Notes: generated from the sequence alone by a model not told the origin. Positions 1 to 8,404 are shown, counted from the first letter of the stretch. The stretch: DNA of 64,000 bases from Streptomyces scopuliridis RB72 (GCF_000718095.1 NZ_JOEI01000003.1:186001-250000); one strand, 5' to 3'. Numbers and translations: made by a program.

Positions 1-42
1 GATCCTCTCGCGATAGAGCTTCCGCTCGTGCAGTGTTGCCAT
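1..42 (-). CDS. Start of an unidentified protein, cut by the window edge
   Basis: An ATG at 40-42 on the minus strand opens 14 codons (MATLHERKLYRERI) that run off the left edge. The charged, helix-prone start looks like coding sequence, but the upstream ribosome site is weak. Too little is present to assign a function. Confidence 0.3.
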   Translation of the reverse strand, partial: MATLHERKLYRERI

Positions 43-132
43 GATTACCACCAACTCGTGCCGGGCGCCGACTCGGAGCCTGCGGGCCATGCGCGGTAGT
101 ACGCCTGCCCGTCGCCATTGCGGGCCCTCGTT

Positions 133-393
133 TCAGATTTGGTCCGTTTGTGTGCGGGCGTCCCCGGAGGATCGACTGGATACCAGCCAAGGCTGCGCCG
201 ACTCTGGTGTGTGGGTGGTGTCGATGGTGAGGTGGAGGCGGGTTCCGCCTGAGTCGTCGACGGGGTAGCTGCGCTGTTCGGTGGCGGCGAAGCGACGACG
301 GAGAACATCTGCGACCTGACGGGCGGCTTCGGGGGACGCGGCGACGATGCGCACGTCAGCGCGCCCGGCCGAGGGGAGTTCTGGTGGCTTCAT
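133..393 (-). CDS. Small hypothetical protein of the left integrated element
   Basis: A protein of 86 residues with no recognised catalytic motif. Its N-terminal half reads like a compact alpha/beta domain (ADVRIVAASPEAARQVADVL), and the codons are strongly GC3-biased. I chose the ATG at 393 because GAGGT lies just upstream; ATGs at 408 and 411 are possible. It is followed on the same strand side by a small membrane protein and a DUF5994 gene, a group that looks like element cargo. Function unknown. Confidence 0.55.
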   Translation of the reverse strand: MKPPELPSAGRADVRIVAASPEAARQVADVLRRRFAATEQRSYPVDDSGGTRLHLTIDTTHTPESAQPWLVSSRSSGDARTQTDQI

Positions 394-474
394 GGTGACC
401 TCACTCATCATCAGGGACGACAGGGATGACGTGTTGATGGGTGTGATGCCGTCGCGTCACACCCACCGCCCCAG

Positions 475-717
475 TCAGAAAACGGTCGGTGCCATCCGCG
501 GTCCCTCGGCGTGGCGCTCGTAGCGGATGGCCACGGGCGGATCAATGGGCTCGGTCGGCTGTCGGCTCGTGCGGTTCTGCCGTCCGGATCCCTGCGGGGC
601 GTCGCCGTAGCGGAAGGCCGCGATCCGCTCGTCGTGCTGCGTGTTGAGCCGATGGATCAGGAACATTCCTCCCGCGATCATGACGACGATCGCGGCCACA
701 GTGATGATCGTCTCCAC
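475..717 (-). CDS. Small single-pass membrane protein
   Basis: An 80-residue protein starting with one hydrophobic segment at about residues 3-24 (TIITVAAIVVMIAGGMFLI). A polar, Pro/Arg-rich tail follows. It lies 4 bp downstream of the DUF5994 gene on the same strand and is probably co-transcribed with it. No family is recognised; a small anchor or accessory protein is the most that can be inferred. Confidence 0.5.
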   Translation of the reverse strand: METIITVAAIVVMIAGGMFLIHRLNTQHDERIAAFRYGDAPQGSGRQNRTSRQPTEPIDPPVAIRYERHAEGPRMAPTVF

Positions 718-721
718 GTCC

Positions 722-1282
722 TCACCTCGCTCGGGCGGAGGCCAGGAGCCCGGCTGGGTCCCCGGTCGCTGAGACGGCTCCGCCGTCGGTCTCCCACTCT
801 TCTTCCCGCCACATCGCCTCCTGCGCGTGCCGGGTGGTGTTCTCGCTCGCCATCAGCGCACTGGCGGTGCGGAGGCCGCCGGGGGTGGCCGCGGCGGACA
901 TCAGCCGGGCGGCAGCAGCAGCGCCGGTCTCCGGCGGGATCACCAACAGGTCCCAGCGACCTGTGGTGTAGGAGAGGAGGATCAGCTTGTTCGGGTCCTG
1001 CTCTTCGGCGAACCAGCCGACGTGCACCGTGTGCCCGGTCACCGGCACCTTTCGTGGCACCACGGGCCAGTGGGTCGGGTTCACCGTGACACGAGTGATC
1101 CGATCCCAGCGCGCGTCCAGCACCTTCATCAGAGCGGGAAGTTCGTGGAAGAGATCGCGAGAGCGGGGCCACCAGGCGCCGTCCAGGAGACCCGGAGGCG
1201 ATCCTGCCGGAGTGAAGGAGAGGCGGGCCGGTGACGAAGGTACACGCTCGCTGACGATCGTACGGTCGATGGTCGCGGTCAT
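722..1282 (-). CDS. DUF5994 family protein
   Basis: A protein of 186 residues. The central part (RLSFTPAGSPPGLLDGAWWP at about residues 20-39, then WDRITRVTVNPTHWP and LILLSYTTGRWDLLVIPP) has the Trp-rich pattern of the DUF5994 family of actinobacteria, whose biochemical role is unknown to me. The ATG at 1280-1282 is the first in frame. The gene stands at the head of a minus-strand cluster with the small membrane protein at 475-717. It belongs to the element left of the attachment-site copy at 1875. Confidence 0.7.
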   Translation of the reverse strand: MTATIDRTIVSERVPSSPARLSFTPAGSPPGLLDGAWWPRSRDLFHELPALMKVLDARWDRITRVTVNPTHWPVVPRKVPVTGHTVHVGWFAEEQDPNKLILLSYTTGRWDLLVIPPETGAAAAARLMSAAATPGGLRTASALMASENTTRHAQEAMWREEEWETDGGAVSATGDPAGLLASARAR

Positions 1283-1549
1283 GGCGCGAACCTGTCCCCG
1301 GGGCTCCTCTTCGACGTCCCGGTGTTGTTGCTCGCCGGGAACGACACTGGCCTGAGAGTCGGTGTGCGAAGTACTCCCGGCCTCTTCACCCTACTCCGGC
1401 TGGCGGTCCGTGAAGGTGCGCGTGACCAGGAGCTTTCCTGGCGAACGCGGGTCCGGCTCGCCGCCGCGCGGCACGCCCGCGCCCCGGCACGCGGAGTGCG
1501 GTGAAGTGACGAGGCCACCTCGCCGGGCGTACGCAAACCCGGGAAGACG

Positions 1550-1792
1550 GCGGGACGGGCGCCTGCACGATGCTCGGCACACCGTCGCCACGGTCCTGCT
1601 CATCCTCGGTGTCCCTGAGCGAGTCGTGATGCAGATCGCGGGCTGGTCGTCCACCGCCATGGCGGTGCGCTACCAGCACGTGACGGGCGGCATCCTCGCC
1701 GACGTGGCGCAACGAGTCGGCGGGGGCTCATCTGGGAGGTGGCCAAGGACGCCGACGAGGGCAGGCCGGAAGGCTCCGAAGGGTCCCGTTGA
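1550..1792 (+). pseudogene. C-terminal remnant of a tyrosine integrase (left element)
   Basis: The stretch encodes only the end of a tyrosine recombinase: the HxxR box (LHDARHTVATVLLILGVP), the GW region and the catalytic Tyr context (RYQHVTG). The N-terminal DNA-binding part and first catalytic Arg are absent. The frame also breaks near 1725 in a GGGGG run: shifted, the sequence continues GLIWEVAKDADEG and stops at TGA 1790-1792. The HxxR segment closely resembles that of the integrase at 5491-7265. This is the dead integrase of an element that ended at the attachment site at 1875. Confidence 0.75.
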
Positions 1793-1808
1793 GACTGTAG
1801 ATGAGACT
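1790..1808 (+). promoter_or_regulatory. Paired TGAGACT direct repeat, candidate integrase arm site
   Basis: TGAGACT occurs at 1790-1796 and 1802-1808, 12 bp apart. Near-identical TGAGACC pairs with the same 12-bp period occur at 2025/2037 and 17318/17330, all close to attachment cores. Their placement fits arm-type binding sites of a tyrosine integrase or its excisionase; this role is inferred. Confidence 0.5.
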
Positions 1809-1813
1809 ACGAG

Positions 1814-1853
1814 CGTCGAAGGCCCCCGCTGCGAACAGCGGGGGCCTTCGACG
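1814..1853. terminator. 18-bp perfect hairpin at the end of the left element
   Basis: Two 18-nt arms, 1814-1831 and 1836-1853, are perfectly complementary around a CGAA loop. The hairpin follows the integrase remnant and lies 21 bp before the attachment core. It probably terminates transcription in both directions. A hairpin of similar size sits at the same place beside the tRNA at 17345-17381. Confidence 0.7.
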
Positions 1854-1874
1854 TATTGCCCAGTGAGAGCAATG

Positions 1875-1928
1875 GCGGAGGATACGAGATTCGAACTCGT
1901 GAGGGGTTGCCCCTAACACGCTTTCCAA
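1875..1928 (-). repeat. attL: 54-bp copy of the tRNA-Ser 3' end
   Basis: Identical to 17400-17453 at 53 of 54 positions (T at 1914 against C at 17439). It covers the acceptor, T arm, variable arm and anticodon-loop side of tRNA-Ser(GGA) but lacks the 5' half, so it is not a functional tRNA. It marks the boundary between two stacked elements. Confidence 0.85.
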
Positions 1929-2024
1929 AGGTTCGCCCGGCGGGTCGGTGACGCTCGGGGGCGTCCTGACCTGCGGCGGAGCGGGGTATTGGGCGGATGG
2001 TGGACTGTGCTGGACGGAGATGAA

Positions 2025-2043
2025 TGAGACCAGAACTGAGACC
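2025..2043 (+). promoter_or_regulatory. Paired TGAGACC repeat at the left end of the island
   Basis: TGAGACC at 2025-2031 and 2037-2043 (12-bp period) lies about 100 bp inside the left attachment site. It matches the pair at 17318/17330 inside the right one. Candidate arm-type recombinase sites; the role is inferred. Confidence 0.5.
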
Positions 2044-2054
2044 GGGGCGCCGGG

Positions 2055-2480
2055 TCATACCTTCTTGACGACGATGGCGTCCGGGAGGAGCTGCTCCAGG
2101 TCGTCCACGTCCGAGGTGAAGACGGTGACCTGCCCCTTCTGCCGGCGCGCGATGACGGCGAGCATGGCGTCGATCGCGTACTTATGGCCGTGCAGCTTGG
2201 CATCGGCCAGGAGGCGTCGAGCCTGGCGGGCCTCGTCCTTACCGATGTCGGCGACCTTGAGCCGGGAGAGTACCCAGTCCCAACGCTGCTCGGTGGTTCT
2301 GCCGTCGTACGCCTCGACCAGCGTCATCGGAGACGTCACCACCTCGGCTTCCCCTCGGGCCGCGAGGTTGAGCCAGGCGATCATCTTCCGATCGCCGCGC
2401 ACTGCCAGGGACAGGGCTTCGCAGTCGAGTACGAAGACGCGCAGGGGCCGCTGCCTGTGCTCAGTGCCCCGCTTCTTCAC
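2055..2480 (-). CDS. PIN-domain toxin (VapC-like ribonuclease)
   Basis: A protein of 141 residues from a GTG at 2478-2480. It has the spaced acidic residues of a PIN-domain nuclease: Asp in VFVLDCEAL, Glu in TLVEAYDG, Asp in YAIDAMLAV and Asp in FTSDVDDLEQLL. PIN toxins cleave RNA, often tRNA, using metal ions held by these residues. The start overlaps the stop of the upstream antitoxin gene by 4 bp (GTGA), the usual coupling of type II modules. It is the first intact cassette inside the left attachment site, a frequent location for addiction modules on mobile DNA. Confidence 0.85.
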   Translation of the reverse strand: MKKRGTEHRQRPLRVFVLDCEALSLAVRGDRKMIAWLNLAARGEAEVVTSPMTLVEAYDGRTTEQRWDWVLSRLKVADIGKDEARQARRLLADAKLHGHKYAIDAMLAVIARRQKGQVTVFTSDVDDLEQLLPDAIVVKKV

Positions 2481-2758
2481 GCGGCCTCTCCGGCGTCGTG
2501 CCCTCGGGCGGCGCGGCGGCGCCCGTGCTCGGCGTCGAGATCCTCCAACTCCTCGAACGCTGCCGTGCGCTCCTCCTCGGTGAGGGGGCCGTGTTCCTCC
2601 TGCAGCCAGTCGGCCAGTTCCCGCAGCCGGTCCCGGTCGCGCTTGAAGCGCAGCGCCTCGGCGACGTACGCCGACAGGCCCCGTTCCGCCGCCTCCGCGC
2701 GGATCTCGTCGAGGAGGTCCTCGGGGATCGTCACCGTCACCTTCTTGGTGGTCGCCAT
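2477..2758 (-). CDS. Ribbon-helix-helix-type antitoxin
   Basis: A protein of 93 residues starting MATTKKVTVTIPEDLLDEI. The short beta strand followed by two helices is typical of ribbon-helix-helix antitoxins. The C-terminal half is acidic and charged (HGPLTEEERTAAFEELEDLD) and probably wraps the toxin. The ATG at 2758 is preferred over the GTG at 2770. It overlaps the PIN toxin gene by 4 bp. It should bind its own promoter and neutralise the toxin; this follows from the family, not from a visible operator. Confidence 0.82.
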   Translation of the reverse strand: MATTKKVTVTIPEDLLDEIRAEAAERGLSAYVAEALRFKRDRDRLRELADWLQEEHGPLTEEERTAAFEELEDLDAEHGRRRAARGHDAGEAA

Positions 2759-2836
2759 ACAAGAGACCATACTCCTGGTGTTGACCCCCTTACCAGTGCG
2801 TGCCGCGAATGGTGGCGTGGCCGGACGGCTCGTCTG

Positions 2837-4081
2837 TCATGGTGCTGTGACGTGCAGCAGCCGCGCGTTGGCCTCGTTCGGCGTGAAACGGTCCGGGGCG
2901 AATTCCGTGGCGGACCGAAGTCCGAACCACACCAGCATGGCGTGGTGTTCCTCATGCGCCGGGTCGGCGAGGATCACTTTGAGATCGCTGTAGCCGGGGG
3001 CGCCGCCGCAGTCCTCGGGCGGGCACGCCCCGACACCGTCCACGCAGTGCGGATAGGGAAGCCCGGCTGAGGCTGTCTGGACCTGCTCCACGGTGATGAG
3101 GTGCTCCCAGGAGTCCCCGAAGTCGTACGTGTACACGAAGTGGGCACCCGGTTTGAGCAGGGCGCCCAGTGTGGCGCTGCGCTCGTCGCGGAGTCCGAGT
3201 TCGCCGTCGGGGCGGCCGTACTGGACGCCGTCGATGGTGAACGCGTGCATGTGGCAGTTCTGCCAGCCCATCGCGTCCTGGAGCACGGAGTGAAGCCGGT
3301 CCAGGCGGAGTGAGGCGGGTACCAGCAGCTGCCGCCAAACCCGGGGGTCGTCCACGTCTGCGAGCTCGACGAGGATCCGCAACACCACGTCGCCGGGCTC
3401 GGGCTCGCCGCGCATCCGGGCCGTCTCGGTGCGTCCGTCCGCCGTCAACTCGGCGCTGTCCTCCGTGAGATGGACAGCGCCCAGGGAGGCGAGGGCCTTC
3501 AGGGACCGTTGGATGTCGTGGTCGTTGGCGGTGCGCAGATGCCGGAGGCGGTCGGGGGACAGGTCGTCGAGCACGTACAGCGGGCTGACCGCCTGCCACA
3601 CCACCTCGTACAGGTCACTGCGCGGCACCGGGGCCGTGGCCGCATACAGCCGCTGCAGCAACGCCCGCAGGCCCCGGTCGTACTCGTGTGCGAATAGTGA
3701 TTCCAGCCAGCCGGAGACCGTCACGGCCGGGCCGATGTGCGGCAGCGCTGCGAACAGCGCGCCACGCAGCTCGTCGGGGCGGTCCAGCAGCTTGGCGTTC
3801 TTCTTCACCGGCAGCAGGCGCCCGCCCGCTGTCCGCAGCAGTCGTGCCGCCTTCGCCCACTCGACCAGCAGCGTGAGGTGGTACAGCTCCTCGCTGGACT
3901 TCGTCTTGAACGTACGGTCCCCGATCACCGGGTCCATCCGGTCGCCGGTGTCCAGAACTTCCACCAGTGCTCGCGCGTCGGCAAGCGTCACACGGCCGGT
4001 CTGGGTCAGCTTGCGGCCCGTGCTCACCCAACCGACCAGCGCTCGCACCTGCTCGACGGTCCTGCCCACTGTCTCACCCAT
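2837..4081 (-). CDS. Plasmid pRiA4b ORF-3-like domain protein
   Basis: A protein of 414 residues. The C-terminal half (about 225-410) carries hallmarks of the pRiA4b ORF-3 family: VWRQLLVPASLRLDRLHSVL, MGWQNCHMHAF, a YDFGDSWEH box and a Cys cluster (CVDGVGACPPEDCGG). The N-terminal half (about 1-215) is helical and unrecognised. The family is common on plasmids and islands; its function is unknown. I chose the ATG at 4079-4081. It is transcribed away from the gene fragments that begin at 4188, so the two share an upstream region of about 100 bp. Confidence 0.8.
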   Translation of the reverse strand: MGETVGRTVEQVRALVGWVSTGRKLTQTGRVTLADARALVEVLDTGDRMDPVIGDRTFKTKSSEELYHLTLLVEWAKAARLLRTAGGRLLPVKKNAKLLDRPDELRGALFAALPHIGPAVTVSGWLESLFAHEYDRGLRALLQRLYAATAPVPRSDLYEVVWQAVSPLYVLDDLSPDRLRHLRTANDHDIQRSLKALASLGAVHLTEDSAELTADGRTETARMRGEPEPGDVVLRILVELADVDDPRVWRQLLVPASLRLDRLHSVLQDAMGWQNCHMHAFTIDGVQYGRPDGELGLRDERSATLGALLKPGAHFVYTYDFGDSWEHLITVEQVQTASAGLPYPHCVDGVGACPPEDCGGAPGYSDLKVILADPAHEEHHAMLVWFGLRSATEFAPDRFTPNEANARLLHVTAP

Positions 4082-4187
4082 GCTGATCTGCCCGTTCCGC
4101 TTCGTGTCCCGACTCACCCGAACCCAGGATGGCAGCACCGCCGACGCACCCCGTGCTTCGCGTGGAACGAGACGGAAGTGGCAGACC

Positions 4188-4597
4188 GTGACGGTGACAA
4201 CGCGCGACGAGGAACTGCTGGCCCGGGTCTGGGAGATGAGGGAGCGCGGCAGCGCGCCGAAGCAGATCGCGAAGGCGCTGGGGCTGCGCCCGGCCCAGGC
4301 CACCGCGCTGGTCAGACGGGTCGCCGAGGCGGCACTGGCGAACCTCGCGCCGGTTGAGCGGCCGGTGGTGGGCTGCTGGGTCAACGCGGGCTGGAGCGTG
4401 GGACTGGACCTGGCCAAAGCCCCGGAGTGGGCGGCGGCCGACCCCCTCGGCCAGGAGCCGGACCCGGACACAGGCGGCTTCGCCCAGATTCTCCTGGCCC
4501 GCCAGGAACGTGGCAGCAGGGTGACCGTCACCGGGTTCCTGGTGGACGTGTACTGCCTGGGAGTCAAGAACGTCACCGACCCCGAGGTGATGGGGTC
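4188..4597 (+). pseudogene. N-terminal fragment of an element-borne regulator-like protein
   Basis: From a GTG at 4188 the frame encodes a helix-turn-helix-like start (LLARVWEMRERGSAPKQIAK) and then a conserved-looking block (VGCWVNAGWSVGL; SRVTVTGFLVDVYCLGVKNV). After about codon 136 the sequence stops resembling a natural protein and switches, in another frame, to the tail of a different gene. I recall this protein type as a longer single-domain protein on Streptomyces elements, so this copy has lost its 3' half. Confidence 0.6.
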
Positions 4598-5037
4598 CGG
4601 ATCCCAAGGCCGGCCACCCGATCAACCAGTCCGCAATCTGGCGCATCGAGAGCGGCAAGCCGCGCCGCAGGGTCAACCTCGACGAGGCACTCGGCTTCTG
4701 CAAGGTCTTCGACCTGCCCCTCGACGAGCTGACCAGCCCTCCCGGCGGCCTGATGAATCCGCAGGTGAGACGGCTCGTCGGCGAGTACGTCGAGAAGTGG
4801 AAAGAGTGGCGCGCCCTGGGCAGGGCCCAGGACCGGATCATGGCCGAACTCGACGACTACGCGAAGGCCCACCCCGACCAGGCGGACATGGCCAAGGTCA
4901 TGCTCATGCACGAGCTTGAGGTCGCCTCCGACGGCGAATTCCGCCACCACCGCGGCTCGCGCAGCAAACTCCGGAGCTGGCTCGGCCCCGACCGGATGTC
5001 TCCGGCCGACGAGACCGAGCAGCCACCGGCCCAGTAG
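4591..5037 (+). pseudogene. 3' fragment of an XRE-family regulator
   Basis: In the frame starting at 4591, directly after an in-frame TGA at 4588-4590, the sequence encodes HPINQSAIWRIESGKPRRRV and DEALGFCKVFDLPLDEL. These are the second half of a Cro/C1-type helix-turn-helix. A charged helical tail ends at 5037. The first helices and start codon are missing. An ATG at 4753 could start a truncated product without the DNA-binding part. It is joined to the fragment at 4188 by an apparent deletion. Confidence 0.6.
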
Positions 5038-5179
5038 CCGCTCCGCCACGGTCACGTCGCCGCTGCGAACGCCGACGACCTCCCCCTGTGAACCCCGCAG
5101 TCCCACAACCGCCATACCCAACGATCGACCGGCATCGCTGCCTGGGTTGCCGCCCTCGCCCGCCGGTCAAGGAGCCTCC

Positions 5180-5479
5180 TTGCCCCAGAGCACTTCCCTG
5201 CCCCTTGCCCAGATCGCCCAGCTCCTCGACGTCCCCGAGGACTCCCTCCGCGCGCTCATAGCCGCGCGCGGCGAGCAGGGCGACGTCACCCTCGTCGGCC
5301 TCACGGTCGCCGAGGCCGCCCGCCGCATGGGCGTCGGCCGTACCACGCTGTACAAGTACATCTCCTCCGGCGAAATCCCCTCCGCGAAGGTCGGCCGCCT
5401 GCGTCGTGTCCCGGTCGAGGCGGTGAACGAATTCCTCCAACGCCGCCTCGGCCCTGAAGGCTTCGGCACTGCGGCTTGA
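5180..5479 (+). CDS. Excisionase-type DNA-binding protein (Xis)
   Basis: A protein of 99 residues with a MerR-like winged helix-turn-helix (LTVAEAARRMGVGRTTLYKYISSGEIPSAKVG, then RLRRVPVEAVNEFL at about 65-90). This is the pattern of excisionase-family proteins that direct tyrosine integrases toward excision. I chose the TTG at 5180 because AAGGAG lies 5 bp upstream; no ATG or GTG is better placed. The stop is 12 bp before the integrase start, so the two form an xis-int operon typical of actinobacterial integrative elements. Confidence 0.8.
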   Translation: MPQSTSLPLAQIAQLLDVPEDSLRALIAARGEQGDVTLVGLTVAEAARRMGVGRTTLYKYISSGEIPSAKVGRLRRVPVEAVNEFLQRRLGPEGFGTAA

Positions 5480-5490
5480 GGGGGGCGCAC

Positions 5491-7265
5491 ATGACCAACC
5501 CCAAGAACTCCCGTCAGCCCAACGGCGCTTCGACCATCTACCTCGGCAAGGATGGTCGCTGGCATGGCCGCGTCACCGTCGGCGTCAAGGACGACGGCAG
5601 CCCGGACCGCCGCCACGCCAGCCGTAGGACGCGCGCCGAAGTCACCAAGGTCGTACGAGACCTGGAGAAGCAGCGCGACTCCACGGGTGTCCGCAAGGCC
5701 GGCCAGACCTGGACGGTCGAGACGTGGCTGACTCACTGGGTGGAGAACATCGCCGCGCCGAGCGTGTCCGAGAACACCATCGATGGCTACCGCGTCGCGG
5801 TCTACCACCACCTCATACCCGGCCTGGGCGCCCACCGCCTGGAGAAGCTGGAGCCCGAGCACCTGGAGCGCTTCTACAAGAAGATGCAGGCGGACGGCAG
5901 TTCCGCCGGCACCGCCCACCAGGCGCACCGCACCGTGCGCACCGCGCTCAACGAGGCCAAGCGCCGCCGTCACCTCACCACCAACCCGGCTTCCATCGCC
6001 AAGGCGCCCAAGATGGAAGAGGAAGAGGTGGAGCCGTACTCCCTGGAGGAGGTCCAGCGCCTCCTCCTCGAAGCGGACAAACACCGCAACACCGCCCGCT
6101 GGGTCATCGCCCTCGCACTCGGCCTGCGCCAGGGCGAAGTCCTCGGCCTCAAATGGGCGGACGTCGACTTCGAGGCGGCGTGATCCTCGTACGCCGGGGT
6201 CGTCTTCGGCCCCGCTACCAGCACGGCCGTGACGACAAGTGCGGTCGCAAGCCTGGCTATTGCCCGCAGCGGATCAGCATCCGCCGCGAGACGAAGGACA
6301 CCAAGACGCGCGCGGGCAAGCGCCCCATCGGTGTGCCCGAGGAACTGCTGAGGCTGCTGCGCCTGCACAAGGAACAGCAGGACCGCGAGCGGGCCCTTGC
6401 CCGAGACCTGTGGGTGGAGAAGGGGTACGTGTTCACGTCACCGACCGGCGAGCCGCTCAACCCCAACACCGACTACCACAAGTGGAAGGACCTGCTGAAG
6501 GCGGCGAAGGTCCGCGACGCTCGCCTCCACGACGCCCGCCACACCGCCGCCACCGTCCTGCTGATCCTCGGCGTCCCCGATACGGTCGTCGACCGCATCA
6601 TGGGCTGGGAGCCCGGCAAGTCCGCCCGGATGCGCAGCCGTTACCAGCACCTCACCGGCCCCGTCCTCCAGCAGACAGCCGCGAAGGTCGGCGCCCTGAT
6701 CTGGGGTTCGTCACCGACACCGCACCAGCACCCACCGACACCTGGAGGTCCTGTACCTGACCCCAGCCAGAGCCTCGCGCCGGTGGAGTCGAGGGTGTAC
6801 GTAGCCCGCCTCGGCGAACGCCTCATTCCTTTCCTGGACCGCGCGCACGCGGAGGCCCTGATCTCCCAATGGGAGGAGGACCACCCCGACCACTCGGCGG
6901 ACGTCGAGGAATGGGGTCGGGATAAATGGGAACACAAGGGCCCTGGTGGTATGCGAGCCATCCGCGAGGGCATGCCCGACCGCAGGATCGTCCACCATGG
7001 CCACGCTGCGTTTCTGCCTGGCGGCGAGCGGCTCAACATCGGCCGTTACGAGCAATGGGCTGTGGTGGCCTGGGAGTTCGAGACGGAGCTCTACACGGAT
7101 CTCCCAGTCCGCTGGCACACCACCCGTCGCCCCGGCTGCGAGGTCGAAGCCCAGGTCCGTGGCACGGATAAGGACGCCGTCGCTGCCGCCATGGCCGAGG
7201 CGTGTGCACAGGCAATGGATCGTGCGAAGAACCCCGGAAAGTATGGCGACGCTAACGAGTGGTAG
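5491..7265 (+). pseudogene. Tyrosine integrase with frameshift and unusual C-terminal extension
   Basis: The first frame (ATG 5491, GAGGGGGG upstream) encodes the SAM-like DNA-binding domain and the first catalytic Arg (LGLRQGEVLGLKW). It stops at 6181. The next frame continues without a gap from VILVRRGRLRPRY to the HxxR box (LHDARHTAATVL), GW and Tyr (RYQHLTG). Restoring one G in GAGGCGGCGTG near 6178 would rejoin them. After the usual integrase end (KVGALIWG, near 6705) the second frame runs on for about 185 residues of unrecognised protein to 7265. Either the enzyme is inactive or the deletion is a sequencing error. Confidence 0.8.
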
Positions 7266-7297
7266 GGGTGGCGGCCCGCCGAGATCTGCCTGATGTG

Positions 7298-7338
7298 CCC
7301 ATGCGGGCCCCGACCGATTCGGTCGGGGCCCGCATGGG
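7298..7338. terminator. Strong hairpin terminator after the integrase
   Basis: Arms 7298-7315 and 7321-7338 are perfectly complementary over 18 bp around a 5-nt loop, followed by TTTGT. It lies 33 bp after the integrase stop and isolates the next gene. Confidence 0.85.
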
Positions 7339-7360
7339 TTTGTCTGCCTCGCAGCCCTTC

Positions 7361-7408
7361 GCCGAATTCTGCCGAAACTCTCGCCGGTTCTCGCCGAACT
7401 GCGCCGAA
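7361..7408 (+). promoter_or_regulatory. Five helically phased GCCGA/GCCGG direct repeats
   Basis: GCCGAA occurs at 7361, 7371, 7393 and 7403, with GCCGGT at 7383. The spacings are 10, 12, 10 and 10 bp, so all face one side of the helix. The block ends 45 bp before the start of the gene at 7453. It looks like a multi-copy operator for a cooperative regulator, possibly the winged-helix protein it precedes; this is inferred. Confidence 0.5.
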
Positions 7409-7452
7409 TGTGGTTTCATTGGTGGCACGACGACTGGGGGAGGTGCGACTGC

Positions 7453-8073
7453 ATGGCGGAATCTCGGTTGCCCGACTGGACCAACGTGAAGATGGGGACC
7501 ATGGTTCGGGCCGCCCTGTGGCTCGTTGCCGAGGTCGGCGAGGGGAACGTCTACACCAGGGATCAGTTGCAGGCGGCGTTTCCTGGCGTCGCGCAGGTCG
7601 ACCGTCGAGTGCGGGACCTGCGGAGTCACGGCTGGGTCATCGCGACCAACCGCGACGACGTACTGTTGGCGCCTCATGAGACCCGCTTCGTGCGGGCCGG
7701 CGATCCTGTATGGGAGCCGGGCGTGCGCCGGGCGCCCCGTCGGCAGGAGCGGTCCTCCGAGCTGGTGCCGATTCGTGCGGCGGGGCCTGAGTCATTCCGC
7801 ATCCGAGAGCCTCTGTACGAGGTGCGGCGCGCGCAGGACCCGGAACAGGTTTGGGAGCGGCTGCAGAATCTGTCGTTGTCTGAACGATCGCTCCTCCTGG
7901 CCTGGATCGCCATGGGGCGCAGACCTAGCTCCCCCGTCGAACTCGCTTGGCGCGCCTATCGGGGCCTGTCCGAGGAGAAACGCCAGGAACTGGCAGCGAA
8001 ACTCGGCGAACTGGTCAGTTCCGAGCTGTACGAGGAGTCGCCCGTGCCGGAGGACGGCAGCGACGAGAAGTAG
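7453..8073 (+). CDS. Winged-helix-like protein of unknown function
   Basis: A protein of 206 residues. Residues about 10-75 (NVYTRDQLQAAFPGVAQVDR, then RVRDLRSHGWVIATNRDDVLL) look like a winged helix of the kind found at the front of actinobacterial HNH nucleases and methylases, but no nuclease motif follows. The rest is helical, with conserved-looking LSLSERSLLLAWIAMGRRP and an acidic tail. The ATG at 7453 has a strong GGGGAGGT site. It opens a two-gene unit with a small membrane protein and is preceded by phased repeats. It may be the regulator of the neighbouring kinase-nuclease locus; this is speculative. Confidence 0.65.
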   Translation: MAESRLPDWTNVKMGTMVRAALWLVAEVGEGNVYTRDQLQAAFPGVAQVDRRVRDLRSHGWVIATNRDDVLLAPHETRFVRAGDPVWEPGVRRAPRRQERSSELVPIRAAGPESFRIREPLYEVRRAQDPEQVWERLQNLSLSERSLLLAWIAMGRRPSSPVELAWRAYRGLSEEKRQELAAKLGELVSSELYEESPVPEDGSDEK

Positions 8074-8162
8074 ACGAAATGCTTCCGCCGGATCCCGTGT
8101 CACCTTCCACAGATCTCCGGGGTCCGGCGGATGGTCCAACCCATCTGATGAGGAGAAGAACC

Positions 8163-8348
8163 GTGTCCAGTATGCGTGTCCCCGTGGTCGGAAGCGAGCG
8201 TCCGCCCAGGTTCGAGGTGTTCGTGGCCGCTGTGGCCGTCGGCTATGCGGCGGGCTACAGCGCCGGCGTCGGCAACGAGACCCAGAGGGCGCTGGGCCTC
8301 CTGACGGTCACGGCGATCGGGTGGCTCTGGGACAGGTGGCGCCGCTGA
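8163..8348 (+). CDS. Small membrane protein
   Basis: A protein of 61 residues from a GTG at 8163 with GAGGAG upstream (an ATG at 8148 is the alternative). Two short hydrophobic stretches, VFVAAVAVGYAAGYSAGV and ALGLLTVTAIGWLW, suggest one or two membrane segments, and the protein ends in Arg residues. It lies 89 bp after the winged-helix gene on the same strand. No family is recognised. Confidence 0.5.
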   Translation: MSSMRVPVVGSERPPRFEVFVAAVAVGYAAGYSAGVGNETQRALGLLTVTAIGWLWDRWRR

Positions 8349-8371
8349 CCACCCCCGAAGGCTCGTGACCC

Positions 8372-8404
8372 CTTGGGCCTCGACTGATCAGGTTGAGGCC
8401 CAAG
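8372..8404. terminator. Hairpin after the small membrane protein gene
   Basis: Arms 8372-8384 and 8392-8404 pair over 13 bp with one G-T pair around a 7-nt loop. It lies 24 bp after the stop at 8348 and overlaps the start of the coding remnant at 8392. Confidence 0.6.

Noticed and set aside
2837..4576. Longer version of the pRiA4b-like gene starting at 4576
   Set aside because: The added N-terminal part overlaps the opposite-strand fragments and reads as low-complexity Arg/Ser sequence. The ATG at 4081 starts the protein-like part.
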